The notes: a model not told the origin generated them from the sequence alone. 6,189 nt of DNA from Chloroflexota bacterium (GCA_016200825.1 JACQEA010000119.1:1-6189), one strand, 5' to 3'. Shown: positions 1 to 5,889, counted from the stretch's first letter. Made by a program: numbers and translations.

Positions 1-408
1 CTGAACGAGAATCGGATTGACGATGCATTGCAATTCGCGGCAGAGGCGGTGAGATTATCCACGCGCCCGGAAAATTTTTACGGTTCGGGGATGGCGCATC
101 GCGTTTGGGCGGAGACGTTATCGCGAACATCGCCGCCGCGATGGGATCAAGCCAAAGAACATTTGAAAATCAGTCTGGAGATTTTTGAACACGGCGGCGC
201 GTTATTAGAAGCGGCGCGGACGCGCGCGCTGTGGGGCAAACTCGCGCGTGGGCGCGGGATGATGGCTGAAGCGCGCGAACAATGGAGTATCGCGGCACAA
301 CAATTTGAATTATCCGGCGCGGCAGTCGAATTGAAACAAATCAAAAGCTGGCACGCGCAATTGCCCGCCAAGTCAGTTCAAACTCTGAAAATCGGTCTTT
401 CAAAATAA
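1..408 (+). CDS. C-terminal fragment of a TPR-repeat protein (5' end outside window)
   Basis: The frame is open from the first base and stops at TAA 406-408, giving 135 visible residues; the true start is upstream of the window. The sequence is all-helical with regularly spaced Ala/Leu/aromatic residues typical of tetratricopeptide repeats: paired helices at about residues 6-20 and 28-41, 47-60 (AKEHLKISLEIFEHGG), 62-76 (LLEAARTRALWGKLARGRG) and 79-97 (AEAREQWSIAAQQFELSGA). The pattern 'A..(8)..F...GA..E..' is what I know from the C-terminal TPR tails of large AAA-ATPase/adenylate-cyclase-like or LuxR-type signalling proteins, common in Chloroflexota. The catalytic or DNA-binding part would be N-terminal and is not visible, so the function is unassigned. 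The last 20 residues or so are a non-repeat tail. No clear terminator follows; the next feature is the repeat at 482-622. Confidence 0.75.
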   Translation: MNENRIDDALQFAAEAVRLSTRPENFYGSGMAHRVWAETLSRTSPPRWDQAKEHLKISLEIFEHGGALLEAARTRALWGKLARGRGMMAEAREQWSIAAQQFELSGAAVELKQIKSWHAQLPAKSVQTLKIGLSK

Positions 409-481
409 GACCATTCGGTTCGACTCAAGGGAGCGGCTAAACGCGCAGAGATCAAATTCTCGTAAAAGAAACAAGTATCAT

Positions 482-622
482 TGTCATGCTGAGTAGATTC
501 GCTTCGCTCACTATAAACTCCGCGAAGCATCTCGTTGACTCATTTGATTTCAAGGTGCATAACAAGATTCTTCGCTCCCGGAGTTTACCCTGAACGCAGT
601 GAAGGGGTCGCTCAGAATGACA
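482..622. repeat. Imperfect ~141-bp inverted repeat (dispersed-repeat/MITE-like)
   Basis: The ends TGTCATGCTGAG (482-493) and CTCAGAATGACA (611-622) are inverted copies matching at 11 of 12 positions. Inside, TAAACTCCG (514-522) is the exact reverse complement of 579-587, and CGAAGCATCT pairs with AGATTCTTCG with one mismatch. The left arm (about 482-532) and right arm (about 565-622) therefore align along their whole length with a few gaps, around a centre of about 32 nt. The motif set (TGTCAT-CTGAG ends, TTCGCTTCGCTCA core, GAACGCAGTGAAGGG) is one I know as a repetitive intergenic family in many environmental bacterial genomes. It encodes no protein of its own and would fold as a long hairpin in RNA or single-stranded DNA. 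Whether it is mobile cannot be told from one copy. Confidence 0.7.
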
Positions 623-724
623 TTGTAGCTTTTCTTTTCTGGAGAATAAATATCTCTTCAATGTTAGCCACTCCCCGACTCAAAGCTATCTTGATTAAAT
701 CACTCTGGCTTTATTCATTCGTGG

Positions 725-730
725 AAGGAG
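725..730 (+). promoter_or_regulatory. Ribosome binding site of the 738 gene
   Basis: AAGGAG ends 7 nt before ATG 738, an ideal Shine-Dalgarno position. It fixes the start against the other open frame (ATG 535) that overlaps it. Confidence 0.8.
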
Positions 731-737
731 AAATCAT

Positions 738-1529
738 ATGCTCAAATGGAAACTGATGCTCTCGACTGTTCCTTTTGCGATCGGCATTGTCGCGTTAGCG
801 TACTTGCGCGCTCAATGGATACCCGGCTTGGTCGAGTTTGCGGATGCCGCACCGCTCGTCACCAGCGCGGCGTTGATCATCGGCTTTATGCTTTCAGGCG
901 TTCTGTCGGACTATAAGGAAAGCGAACGATTGCCCGGTGAAATATCCGCAACACTGCAATTAATGGAAGATCGGATCACCGCGAACGCATCCAATGTGAC
1001 GGAGAACGAATTGAAGGACGTTCGGAAAAAGCATTTTGCCGTCGTGAACGGGATATCCGAATGGTTCATCAACGCAACCGAGATGGAAAAATGTTTGCAA
1101 CTCATCAAGGTCTTGAGCGTCAATCCGATTGACTCGCATCTCATTGATGATGCGAACGTATTGCGTCGGCTCTTGATTCGGGTTGATGTGATCCGCCGGA
1201 CTTCGTTTATTCAATCCGGATACGCGATCTTGGATTTGCTCGTCGGTTCAACGCTCGTTACCTTGATTTTCGCGAATTTCAAAAACCTGTTCCAGCAAAT
1301 CTTGATCGTCGGATTTCTGGCATTGATTTACATTTATATGATTCGCTTTATTCGCGACATTGACGATCCGTTTGAATACGACGCAAGCGGCGCGGCGGGA
1401 GCCGCCGAAGTAGACCTCTTCCCTCTGACCGATTATCGCGCGCGGCTTGAAGCCGCGCAAAATAAATCGCTGTTGAGCCGCATTCGTTCCAAAATGCGAA
1501 CACTGCGCGTCTCCAGCGATTCGAATTGA
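738..1529 (+). CDS. Four-helix membrane protein, DUF4239/bestrophin-like (tentative)
   Basis: The product has 263 residues and starts at ATG 738 behind a strong Shine-Dalgarno site. Hydrophobic segments lie at about residues 5-24, 38-56, 160-179 and 186-204, so two helical hairpins flank a soluble middle region (57-158) that is charged and mostly helical (KESERLPGEISATLQLMEDRI and on). The C-terminal tail (205-263) is soluble and begins with IRDIDDPFEYD. Two helical pairs with a soluble insert, plus an acidic 'D-D-PF' motif right after the last helix, resemble the uncharacterised DUF4239/bestrophin-like membrane family. This is a resemblance in layout and motif, not an established assignment. 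Asp/Glu-rich membrane-proximal segments could suit ion binding, but no function is claimed. The gene stands alone: a non-coding repeat lies upstream and a convergent gene downstream. It ends at TGA 1527-1529, 83 bases from the stop of the opposite gene. Confidence 0.75.
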   Translation: MLKWKLMLSTVPFAIGIVALAYLRAQWIPGLVEFADAAPLVTSAALIIGFMLSGVLSDYKESERLPGEISATLQLMEDRITANASNVTENELKDVRKKHFAVVNGISEWFINATEMEKCLQLIKVLSVNPIDSHLIDDANVLRRLLIRVDVIRRTSFIQSGYAILDLLVGSTLVTLIFANFKNLFQQILIVGFLALIYIYMIRFIRDIDDPFEYDASGAAGAAEVDLFPLTDYRARLEAAQNKSLLSRIRSKMRTLRVSSDSN

Positions 1530-1556
1530 CGCGCCGAGTCCCGCTATCACCACAAC

Positions 1557-1588
1557 AAAAAAAGTGACGGGCGAATTGCCCGTCACTT
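1557..1588 (-). terminator. Rho-independent terminator of the minus-strand winged-helix gene
   Basis: A perfect 11-bp stem (1562-1572 with 1578-1588) closes a 5-nt loop (GAATT). Read on the minus strand it is followed by a run of T (complement of the A-run 1557-1563), the classic intrinsic terminator layout. Read on the plus strand it is followed by GTCGCTTACT with no T-run, so it should act mainly on the minus-strand gene, though the stem may also slow transcription arriving from 738-1529. Confidence 0.8.
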
Positions 1589-1612
1589 GTCGCTTACTAG
1601 TTTGCAGTTTTT

Positions 1613-1978
1613 CTACGTCGTCGAATTACAACACCGCGCGAGATTGACAACCGCGCGGCGGATCGCGGGCGCATCGGCTAAATGATAGATCATGCCGTTG
1701 CTATTTTTCTGCGAATGCAAGACGCCTAGATAAACCAAGTCGTTCAATTCTTTTTCAACCGGATGAACTTGACGACCGGTTTTGTTCGCGATGCCGTTCG
1801 CGTATTCGCGTGCGGTAGGATTCTCGCCGAAAAAAACCAACACATCCCAACGCATCAAATTTGTCGCGTAGCGTTCGACAAACGTCAGAAACTCGATATC
1901 AATTTCTTTAGCTTGGTTCCCGTTCATCGAGAAATGCGCGGAGGAATGAATTGTCCCCGAAACTTGTTGTTCAATCAA
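1613..1978 (-). CDS. Small winged-helix DNA-binding-like protein (TTG start)
   Basis: The product has 121 residues. The start is TTG at 1978-1976: GGAG at 1990-1987 lies 8 nt upstream, and a good promoter sits just beyond. The later ATG (1927-1925, residue 18) has no Shine-Dalgarno sequence. Residues about 39-100 fit a winged helix: helix 1 LMRWDVLVFF, helix 2 TAREYANGIANKTG, helix 3 (recognition) about 71-85 VHPVEKELNDLVYLG, then a two-strand wing VLHSQKNSNGMIYHLA. The run 'ta.e.A....g....v...L..Lv.lGvl......Y.l' is typical of ArsR/MarR-like domains. A short helical tail (103-115) ends in a Cys-Cys pair (116-117) that could bind metal or respond to redox state, though two adjacent cysteines alone are weak evidence. 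No ligand domain is visible. It is divergent from the ABC operon, so it could regulate it, but the operator seen there is of GntR type. Stop TAG is at 1615-1613. Confidence 0.75.
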   Translation of the reverse strand: MIEQQVSGTIHSSAHFSMNGNQAKEIDIEFLTFVERYATNLMRWDVLVFFGENPTAREYANGIANKTGRQVHPVEKELNDLVYLGVLHSQKNSNGMIYHLADAPAIRRAVVNLARCCNSTT

Positions 1979-2008
1979 AGCGCTTGCTCCGTTTAGATTT
2001 ACGTTGCC

Positions 2009-2037
2009 ATCCTATCATTGCGTTTGGAGTGGGTCAA
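2009..2037 (-). promoter_or_regulatory. Sigma-70-like promoter of the winged-helix gene
   Basis: On the minus strand TTGACC (2037-2032, 5 of 6 to consensus) is separated by 17 nt from TAGGAT (2014-2009, 4 of 6). The predicted transcript start near 2002 gives a leader of about 24 nt, with GGAG and the TTG start at 1978 well placed. Confidence 0.55.
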
Positions 2038-2158
2038 TAGTACTTACCGCCCTACACGCGCGGCATTCGGCGTTAGACGAACAATATGTGGCGGCAGACC
2101 ACATTGAGTTTTGGCAAACCATTCCAACGAATCAAGCGTATTACCCAAAGAAACTCTG

Positions 2159-2173
2159 ATTGGTCAGACCAAT
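2159..2173. promoter_or_regulatory. 15-bp perfect palindrome, GntR/FadR-PdhR-type operator
   Basis: ATTGGTC-A-GACCAAT is a perfect inverted repeat with 7-bp arms around one central base. It matches the form of operators bound by the FadR subfamily of GntR regulators (PdhR-like ATTGGTnnnACCAAT; FadR-like TGGTCnGACCA). Its last base is the first base of the -35 box of the ABC operon promoter, so a bound protein would sit against or over the -35 region. FCD-type GntR regulators often control uptake of organic acids, sugar acids and peptides. No such regulator is encoded in this window, so it must act in trans. Confidence 0.6.
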
Positions 2174-2202
2174 TGACACCGCCGCTGACTTGATGCTACA
2201 AT
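2173..2202 (+). promoter_or_regulatory. Strong extended -10 sigma-70-like promoter of the ABC transporter operon
   Basis: The -35 box TTGACA (2173-2178) is a perfect consensus match and the -10 box TACAAT (2197-2202) matches 5 of 6, with an 18-nt spacer. TG at 2194-2195 is correctly placed for an extended -10. The predicted start is near 2209, giving a leader of about 94 nt before ATG 2303. It overlaps by one base the palindrome at 2159-2173. Confidence 0.7.
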
Positions 2203-2290
2203 CTGAATTCAGCGGACGCGAAAATCAAAGAGGAGGATGCCCAGCAGAACACTAATTAATTTCTCATCGGCAAAGTTTCACACTCTCTTT

Positions 2291-2297
2291 GGAGGAG
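2291..2297 (+). promoter_or_regulatory. Ribosome binding site that decides the solute-binding-protein start
   Basis: GGAGGAG lies 5 nt before ATG 2303 (7 nt counting from the GGAGG core). A second AGGAGG at 2231-2236 directly touches an in-frame ATG at 2237, leaving no spacer, so it cannot serve that ATG well. Starting at 2303 also puts the lipoprotein signal peptide at the very N-terminus. Confidence 0.8.
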
Positions 2298-2302
2298 AAG
2301 AA

Positions 2303-3913
2303 ATGAAACGCTACAGTTGGCTCGCCGTACTAATCATCGCGATTATTGTTCTCGTTGCAGCGTGCGCGCCTGCACCGACCGCGGTTCCCGTTTCGCCCAC
2401 CAATCCGCCGGCCGCGCCGCAACCCCCGCCCGCGACCAAAGCGCCTGCGATTACGCGTGGCGGCATTATGCGCTACGGACTCGATTCGGATCTCACGACG
2501 ATGGATCCGCATATGTCCACCGCCGCGGTTGATCGCCGCGTCTATCAATCCATCTACAATCCACTCGTCCGGCTCGACAAAGATCTCACGCTCAAACCGG
2601 AACTCGCAGAAAAATTTGAATTCACCGATCCAACCACCCTCGTTCTAACTTTGCGCAAAGGCGTGAAATTCCAAGACGGCACCGATTTCAACGCCAAAGC
2701 CGTCAAAATTAATTTTGATCGGATGCTCAATCCCGACACCAAATCGCCGCGCGCGTCTGATATCGCGACCGTCAAAGAAGCGACCGTCGTTGACGATTAC
2801 ACCGTCAAGATTACGCTCAAGAATCCGGATGCCGCGCTGTTGGCGCAACTTTCCGATCGCGCGGGAATGATTATTTCACCCGCCGCGATTGACAAGTACG
2901 GCAAAGACCTCGCGCGCAATCCGGTTGGCACCGGACCATTCAAGTTTGTGGAATGGGTCACCGGCGATCATCTCAGCGTCACAAAATTCGATGGCTATTG
3001 GGAAAAGGGTGAAGATGGACAAGCGTTGCCTTATCTCGATGGCGTGAATTACAAACCGGTCACAGACGCGACCGTGCGCCTGAGCAGTCTCAAGACAAAC
3101 ACGCTGGACTTTTTGCAAGCCATCGCGGCAAAAGATGTAGACGCGATGCGCAAACAAAAAGAATTCGTTTATTCCGAAGTGGCCGACCTCGGTTATCAGG
3201 GCTATTCACTCAACAACAAGAAACCGCCCTTTGACAAACTCGAAGCGCGACAAGCATTCTCAATGGCAATCGATCGCGATTCGCTCGTCAAAGATGTCCT
3301 GTTTGGCACCGGCACAGCGGGTCAGGGACCGATCGCGCCCAATTCGTGGGCGTACGATGCATCGGTCAATTTGTTCAAGCGCGATACCGCCGCAGCAAAA
3401 GCGTTACTGCAAAAAGCCGGCTTTACTCTCCCTGTAAAATTCTCCTGCTACGTGACCAACTCGCCGGACGGAATTGTTTTCGGGCAGGCGGTAAAAGATC
3501 AATTGGCGGAAGCCGGATTCCAAATGGATATCGAATTGCTCGAGTTCGGCACCGCGCTAGCCAAGTACAACAATTTTGAACACACGTGTTTCCAAGTTGG
3601 CTGGAGCGGACGCCCGGATCCGGATGGCAACACGTACGGATTTTTGCACAGCAAAGGCGGATTGAATCGCGATCAATACGCGAACGCCAAAGTAGATGAA
3701 GCGCTCGATAAAGCGCGCGCGGTGTACGATCAAGCCGAACGCAAAAAACTTTACACCGACGCGCTCAAATTGGCGGTCAATGAGGTCGCGATCGTTTATC
3801 TCTATTGGCCCCTCAACGTCAAAGTTTACTCACCGCGCGTGAATAACTATGTGCATGTCCCTGACGGAATGGATCGTTTCAAATCCGTTTGGTTAGCCAA
3901 GGGAACACAGTAG
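2303..3913 (+). CDS. ABC transporter family 5 substrate-binding lipoprotein (peptide/nickel type)
   Basis: The product has 536 residues. It binds a small substrate outside the membrane and delivers it to the permeases encoded next. Residues 2-20 form a lipoprotein signal peptide (KR, then a hydrophobic core) ending in the lipobox VAA-C21, so Cys21 would be lipidated. A flexible Pro/Ala-rich linker follows (22-50). The SBP_bac_5 fold runs from about 55 to the end: early strand MRYGLDSDLTTMDPH (56-70), the family motif LTLRKGVKFQDGTDFNA (115-131), NPVGTGPFKFVEW (206-218), RQAFSMAIDRDSLV (316-329), and the late motif GWSGRPDPDGN (433-443) followed by YANAKVDEALDKAR (459-472). Length is normal for the family. 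It has two cysteines in the mature domain (382, 429) that could form a disulfide. The substrate cannot be fixed: dipeptides, oligopeptides, nickel or sugar conjugates are all known in this family. It is the first gene of the operon. Confidence 0.93.
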   Translation: MKRYSWLAVLIIAIIVLVAACAPAPTAVPVSPTNPPAAPQPPPATKAPAITRGGIMRYGLDSDLTTMDPHMSTAAVDRRVYQSIYNPLVRLDKDLTLKPELAEKFEFTDPTTLVLTLRKGVKFQDGTDFNAKAVKINFDRMLNPDTKSPRASDIATVKEATVVDDYTVKITLKNPDAALLAQLSDRAGMIISPAAIDKYGKDLARNPVGTGPFKFVEWVTGDHLSVTKFDGYWEKGEDGQALPYLDGVNYKPVTDATVRLSSLKTNTLDFLQAIAAKDVDAMRKQKEFVYSEVADLGYQGYSLNNKKPPFDKLEARQAFSMAIDRDSLVKDVLFGTGTAGQGPIAPNSWAYDASVNLFKRDTAAAKALLQKAGFTLPVKFSCYVTNSPDGIVFGQAVKDQLAEAGFQMDIELLEFGTALAKYNNFEHTCFQVGWSGRPDPDGNTYGFLHSKGGLNRDQYANAKVDEALDKARAVYDQAERKKLYTDALKLAVNEVAIVYLYWPLNVKVYSPRVNNYVHVPDGMDRFKSVWLAKGTQ

Positions 3914-3933
3914 CAGAGAACCAATAGCAAATA

Positions 3934-3984
3934 GCAGATGGCTGATGGCAACCACCGCAATGCCAATCGCTATCAGCCATCTGC
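3934..3984 (+). repeat. Intercistronic hairpin built from AGCAGAT/ATCAGCC-type repeats
   Basis: The 16-nt arms 3934-3949 (GCAGATGGCTGATGGC) and 3969-3984 pair with a single G-U, around a 19-nt loop. Short words recur around it: TAGCA at 3911, 3925 and 3932; ATCAGCC at 3972 and 3986. This mosaic of heptamer-like words is typical of REP-like intergenic repeats. It fills almost the whole 83-base gap between the binding-protein stop and the first permease start. No T-run follows, so it is not a simple terminator. Stable hairpins at this point in other importer operons protect the upstream mRNA and lower permease expression. Confidence 0.7.
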
Positions 3985-3996
3985 AATCAGCCAACT

Positions 3997-4941
3997 ATGA
4001 CTCGCTACATCAGTAAACGATTGCTGGCGATGTTGCCCGTGTTGTTCTTGGTGAGTTTTGTAGTCTTTATGCTCCTTCACCTGACACCGGGCGATCCCGC
4101 GCTCATTATGCTCGGTGAAGAAGCCACGCCGCAAAATCTCGCCGCGCTCCGGCACGAACTGGGATTAGATCAACCCCTGCCTCTCCAATTTCTTTCTTGG
4201 ATGGAACATATTGTGCGCGGCGATCTCGGTCGTTCGATTCGCACCCATCAACAAGTATTGGAAGCCATCGTCGAGCGTTTGCCGGTTACAATCGAATTGA
4301 CCGCGCTTGCGATGTTGATTTCACTGTTCATCGCGTTGCCCACCGGAATTATTTCCGCTACGCGCCGTAATTCTTTTCTCGATTTATTCAGCACGACCGG
4401 CGCGCTCTTGGGCATTTCCATGCCCAATTTTTTTCTCGCAATCTTGTTGATTTTTATTTTTGCCGTCACCCTGCGCTGGTTGCCACCGATTGGGTATACG
4501 CCGATTCAAAAAGATTTGCTCGAAAATATTCGCGGGATGATTCTGCCCGCGATTACTTTGGGCGCCGCCGCCTCTGCGATTGTCGCGCGACTCACGCGCA
4601 GTAGTTTGCTCGAAGTCCTCAGTCAAGATTATGTCCGCACCGCGCAAGCCAAGGGCTTGGCAGAACGCACGATCATTTACACCCACGCGCTTAAAAACGC
4701 AATGATTCCCGTGGTCACCATCATCGGCTTACAGATCGGCGCATTGATCGGCGGCGCGGTGATCACGGAAACGATTTTCGTTTTGCCCGGCGTGGGCTCG
4801 TTAGTTGTTGACTCGATCTTTCGCCGCGATTATCCGCTCGTGCAAGGCGCAGTGCTATTTATTTCCATCGCCCATCTGTTTGTGAATCTAGTTGTAGATA
4901 TTCTGTACGCCTTTCTCGATCCGCGCATTCGGTACGCGTAA
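3997..4941 (+). CDS. dppB: ABC transporter permease, DppB/OppB type
   Basis: The product has 314 residues, the usual length. It forms half of the transmembrane channel of the importer. It starts at ATG 3997 with the family N-terminus MTRYISKRLLAMLPVLFLVS and the next motif LTPGDPA (29-35). Helices lie at about 9-29, 98-120, 133-157, 183-199, 239-260 and 283-305. The periplasmic LRHELGLDQPLPLQ and GDLGRSIRT segments (51-64, 75-83) are standard for this subfamily. The EAA loop that docks on the ATPase is at about 203-240 (LLEVLSQDYVRTAQAKG...HALKNAMIPV), followed by GGAVITETIFVLPGVG (252-267). There is no Shine-Dalgarno sequence before the start; the preceding repeat hairpin ends 12 nt upstream. 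It may rely on initiation without SD. The symbol is by family; the substrate is unknown. Confidence 0.93.
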   Translation: MTRYISKRLLAMLPVLFLVSFVVFMLLHLTPGDPALIMLGEEATPQNLAALRHELGLDQPLPLQFLSWMEHIVRGDLGRSIRTHQQVLEAIVERLPVTIELTALAMLISLFIALPTGIISATRRNSFLDLFSTTGALLGISMPNFFLAILLIFIFAVTLRWLPPIGYTPIQKDLLENIRGMILPAITLGAAASAIVARLTRSSLLEVLSQDYVRTAQAKGLAERTIIYTHALKNAMIPVVTIIGLQIGALIGGAVITETIFVLPGVGSLVVDSIFRRDYPLVQGAVLFISIAHLFVNLVVDILYAFLDPRIRYA

Positions 4942-4962
4942 ATTCGCGCTTTGGAATTTCCC

Positions 4963-5889
4963 ATGACGATTCAATCATCTGCCCAATCCCTACCACTCCG
5001 CGTGCCGCAACCAATCGCGCGCCCATCCGAACGCGGCGGCGCGCGCGATTTTCTGTCGCGTTTATTGCGCGCGCGCCTCGCGGGCGTTGGTCTGATTATC
5101 ATCTTCGTTTTCACAACGAGCGCAATTTTTGCCGAAAACGTTTCGCCTTATTCTTCGACCAAAACAACTTTAACGAATCGGCTCAAGCCGCCCAGCGAAA
5201 AAAATTTGCTCGGCACGGATGAATTGGGTCGCGATATTCTCAGCCGCGTGATTTACGGCGGACGCGTCTCATTGCAGGTCGGCGTCGTTTCAGTTGGCAT
5301 CGCTTTGCTGGTCGGCGTGATGCTGGGACTGATCGCGGGTTATTGGAGCAATTCGCTTTTGGATAATGTCATCATGCGCTTGATGGACGCGTTACTTTCT
5401 TTTCCCGCGATTGTCCTCGCGCTCGCGATTGTCGCCACGCTGGGCGCGAGCAAAGAAGGCGAAATTCCAAAATCTATTTGGGCGATTGGCATCGTCACGG
5501 TCCCGGCGTACGCGCGATTAACGCGCGGGCAAGTGCTAACGGTACGCGAGCGCGAGTACGTCCTCGCCGCGCACACCGTCGGCGCGCCGGATGCGCGCAT
5601 TATGCTTCGCCACATTTTGCCGAACGTGACCGCGCCGCTGATTGTGCAATCGTCGCTCGGAATCGCTGGCGCGATTCTCACTGAAGCTGCATTATCATTT
5701 TTGGGTTTGGGCGTACAACCGCCGACGCCATCGTGGGGTTCGATGTTGAGCGCGGGGCGCGGCTATCTTGATATTGATCCGTGGTTGGTCGTTGGGCCCG
5801 GCGCGGCGATTTTTTTGACGGTGCTAGGATTTAATTTCTTGGGCGATGGAATTCGCGATGTGCTTGATCCCACATTGCGGAATGTGTAA
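4963..5889 (+). CDS. dppC: ABC transporter permease, DppC/OppC type
   Basis: The product has 308 residues from ATG 4963; an in-frame TTG at 4951 would add four residues but has no ribosome site, and ATG 4963 has only a weak GGAA nearby. It pairs with DppB to form the channel. A polar N-terminal tail (1-35) leads to the first helix (about 40-57). The family motif LLGTDELGRDILSRVIYGGR (82-101) follows, then helices near 105-127, 138-160, 171-187, about 226-247 and 275-296. The EAA loop at 191-229 (VREREYVLAAHTVGAPD...HILPNVTAPLI) contacts the ATPase, and ALSFLGLGVQPPTPSWGSML (243-262) is the usual late signature. It lies 21 nt after the dppB stop, clearly the same transcript. It is the last gene of the operon: a strong hairpin begins at its stop codon. 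No dppD/dppF ATPase gene follows. Confidence 0.93.
   Translation: MTIQSSAQSLPLRVPQPIARPSERGGARDFLSRLLRARLAGVGLIIIFVFTTSAIFAENVSPYSSTKTTLTNRLKPPSEKNLLGTDELGRDILSRVIYGGRVSLQVGVVSVGIALLVGVMLGLIAGYWSNSLLDNVIMRLMDALLSFPAIVLALAIVATLGASKEGEIPKSIWAIGIVTVPAYARLTRGQVLTVREREYVLAAHTVGAPDARIMLRHILPNVTAPLIVQSSLGIAGAILTEAALSFLGLGVQPPTPSWGSMLSAGRGYLDIDPWLVVGPGAAIFLTVLGFNFLGDGIRDVLDPTLRNV

Larger units (their letters stand above)
409..737. other. Non-coding region between TPR gene and membrane-protein gene
   Basis: This stretch of 329 bases has no convincing gene. Its main content is the inverted repeat at 482-622. The open frames crossing it on both strands translate the repeat ('ERSEGVAQND' on plus, 'CHSERPLHC' on minus), a known source of false proteins. 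Between 623 and 737 there is AT-richer sequence that must carry the promoter of the downstream gene if it is transcribed alone. The best boxes I can find (TTGTAG 623-628 with a poor -10 near 646-652, or TTGATT 691-696 with TATTCA 712-717 at a short 15-nt spacing) are too weak to call. Confidence 0.6.
1979..2302. other. Divergent intergenic region between winged-helix gene and ABC operon
   Basis: This 324-base stretch holds a promoter for each flanking gene and one clear operator, listed separately. Between them (about 2040-2158) I see no regulatory motif apart from a small inverted repeat, ATGTGG/CCACAT (2086-2091 and 2099-2104). One plus-strand frame through 2070-2159 reads like a protein tail (ALDEQYVAADHIEFWQTI... 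ending at TGA 2157-2159) but has no start with a ribosome binding site. It may be a gene remnant or chance. The operon leader from about 2209 to 2302 is roughly 94 nt and shows no riboswitch or strong hairpin that I can recognise. Confidence 0.6.

Noticed and set aside
452..661. Minus-strand open frame (contains CHSERPLHC)
   Set aside because: Also a translation of the same repeat; this string type is a known artefact of dispersed repeats.
535..756. Plus-strand open frame across the repeat (contains PERSEGVAQND)
   Set aside because: It translates the inverted repeat 482-622, has no ribosome site and overlaps the well-supported start at 738.
1557..1588. Hairpin as terminator of the plus-strand gene 738-1529
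   Set aside because: The T-run exists only on the minus strand; on the plus strand the stem is followed by mixed sequence.
1763..1996. Plus-strand open frame opposite the winged-helix gene
   Set aside because: It lacks a ribosome site and domain signal; the minus strand has promoter, ribosome site, terminator and a recognisable fold.
2072..2078. GTTAGAC, matching the integron attC core GTTRRRY
   Set aside because: There is no partner RYYYAAC box at a proper distance upstream and no integrase; a seven-base match is expected by chance.
2346..2648. Arg/Pro-rich frame inside the binding-protein gene
   Set aside because: It is an out-of-frame reading of the GC-rich linker of a clear lipoprotein gene.
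3911..3996. Short repeated words suggesting a CRISPR-like array
   Set aside because: Repeat words are only 5-7 nt, irregularly spaced and form one hairpin; there are no spacers of constant length.
4951..4965. TTG 4951 as the dppC start
   Set aside because: It has no ribosome site; ATG 4963 is only four codons later and is the commoner start codon.
5340..5681. Long minus-strand frame inside dppC
   Set aside because: It is an antisense shadow of a well-conserved permease, without a start signal.
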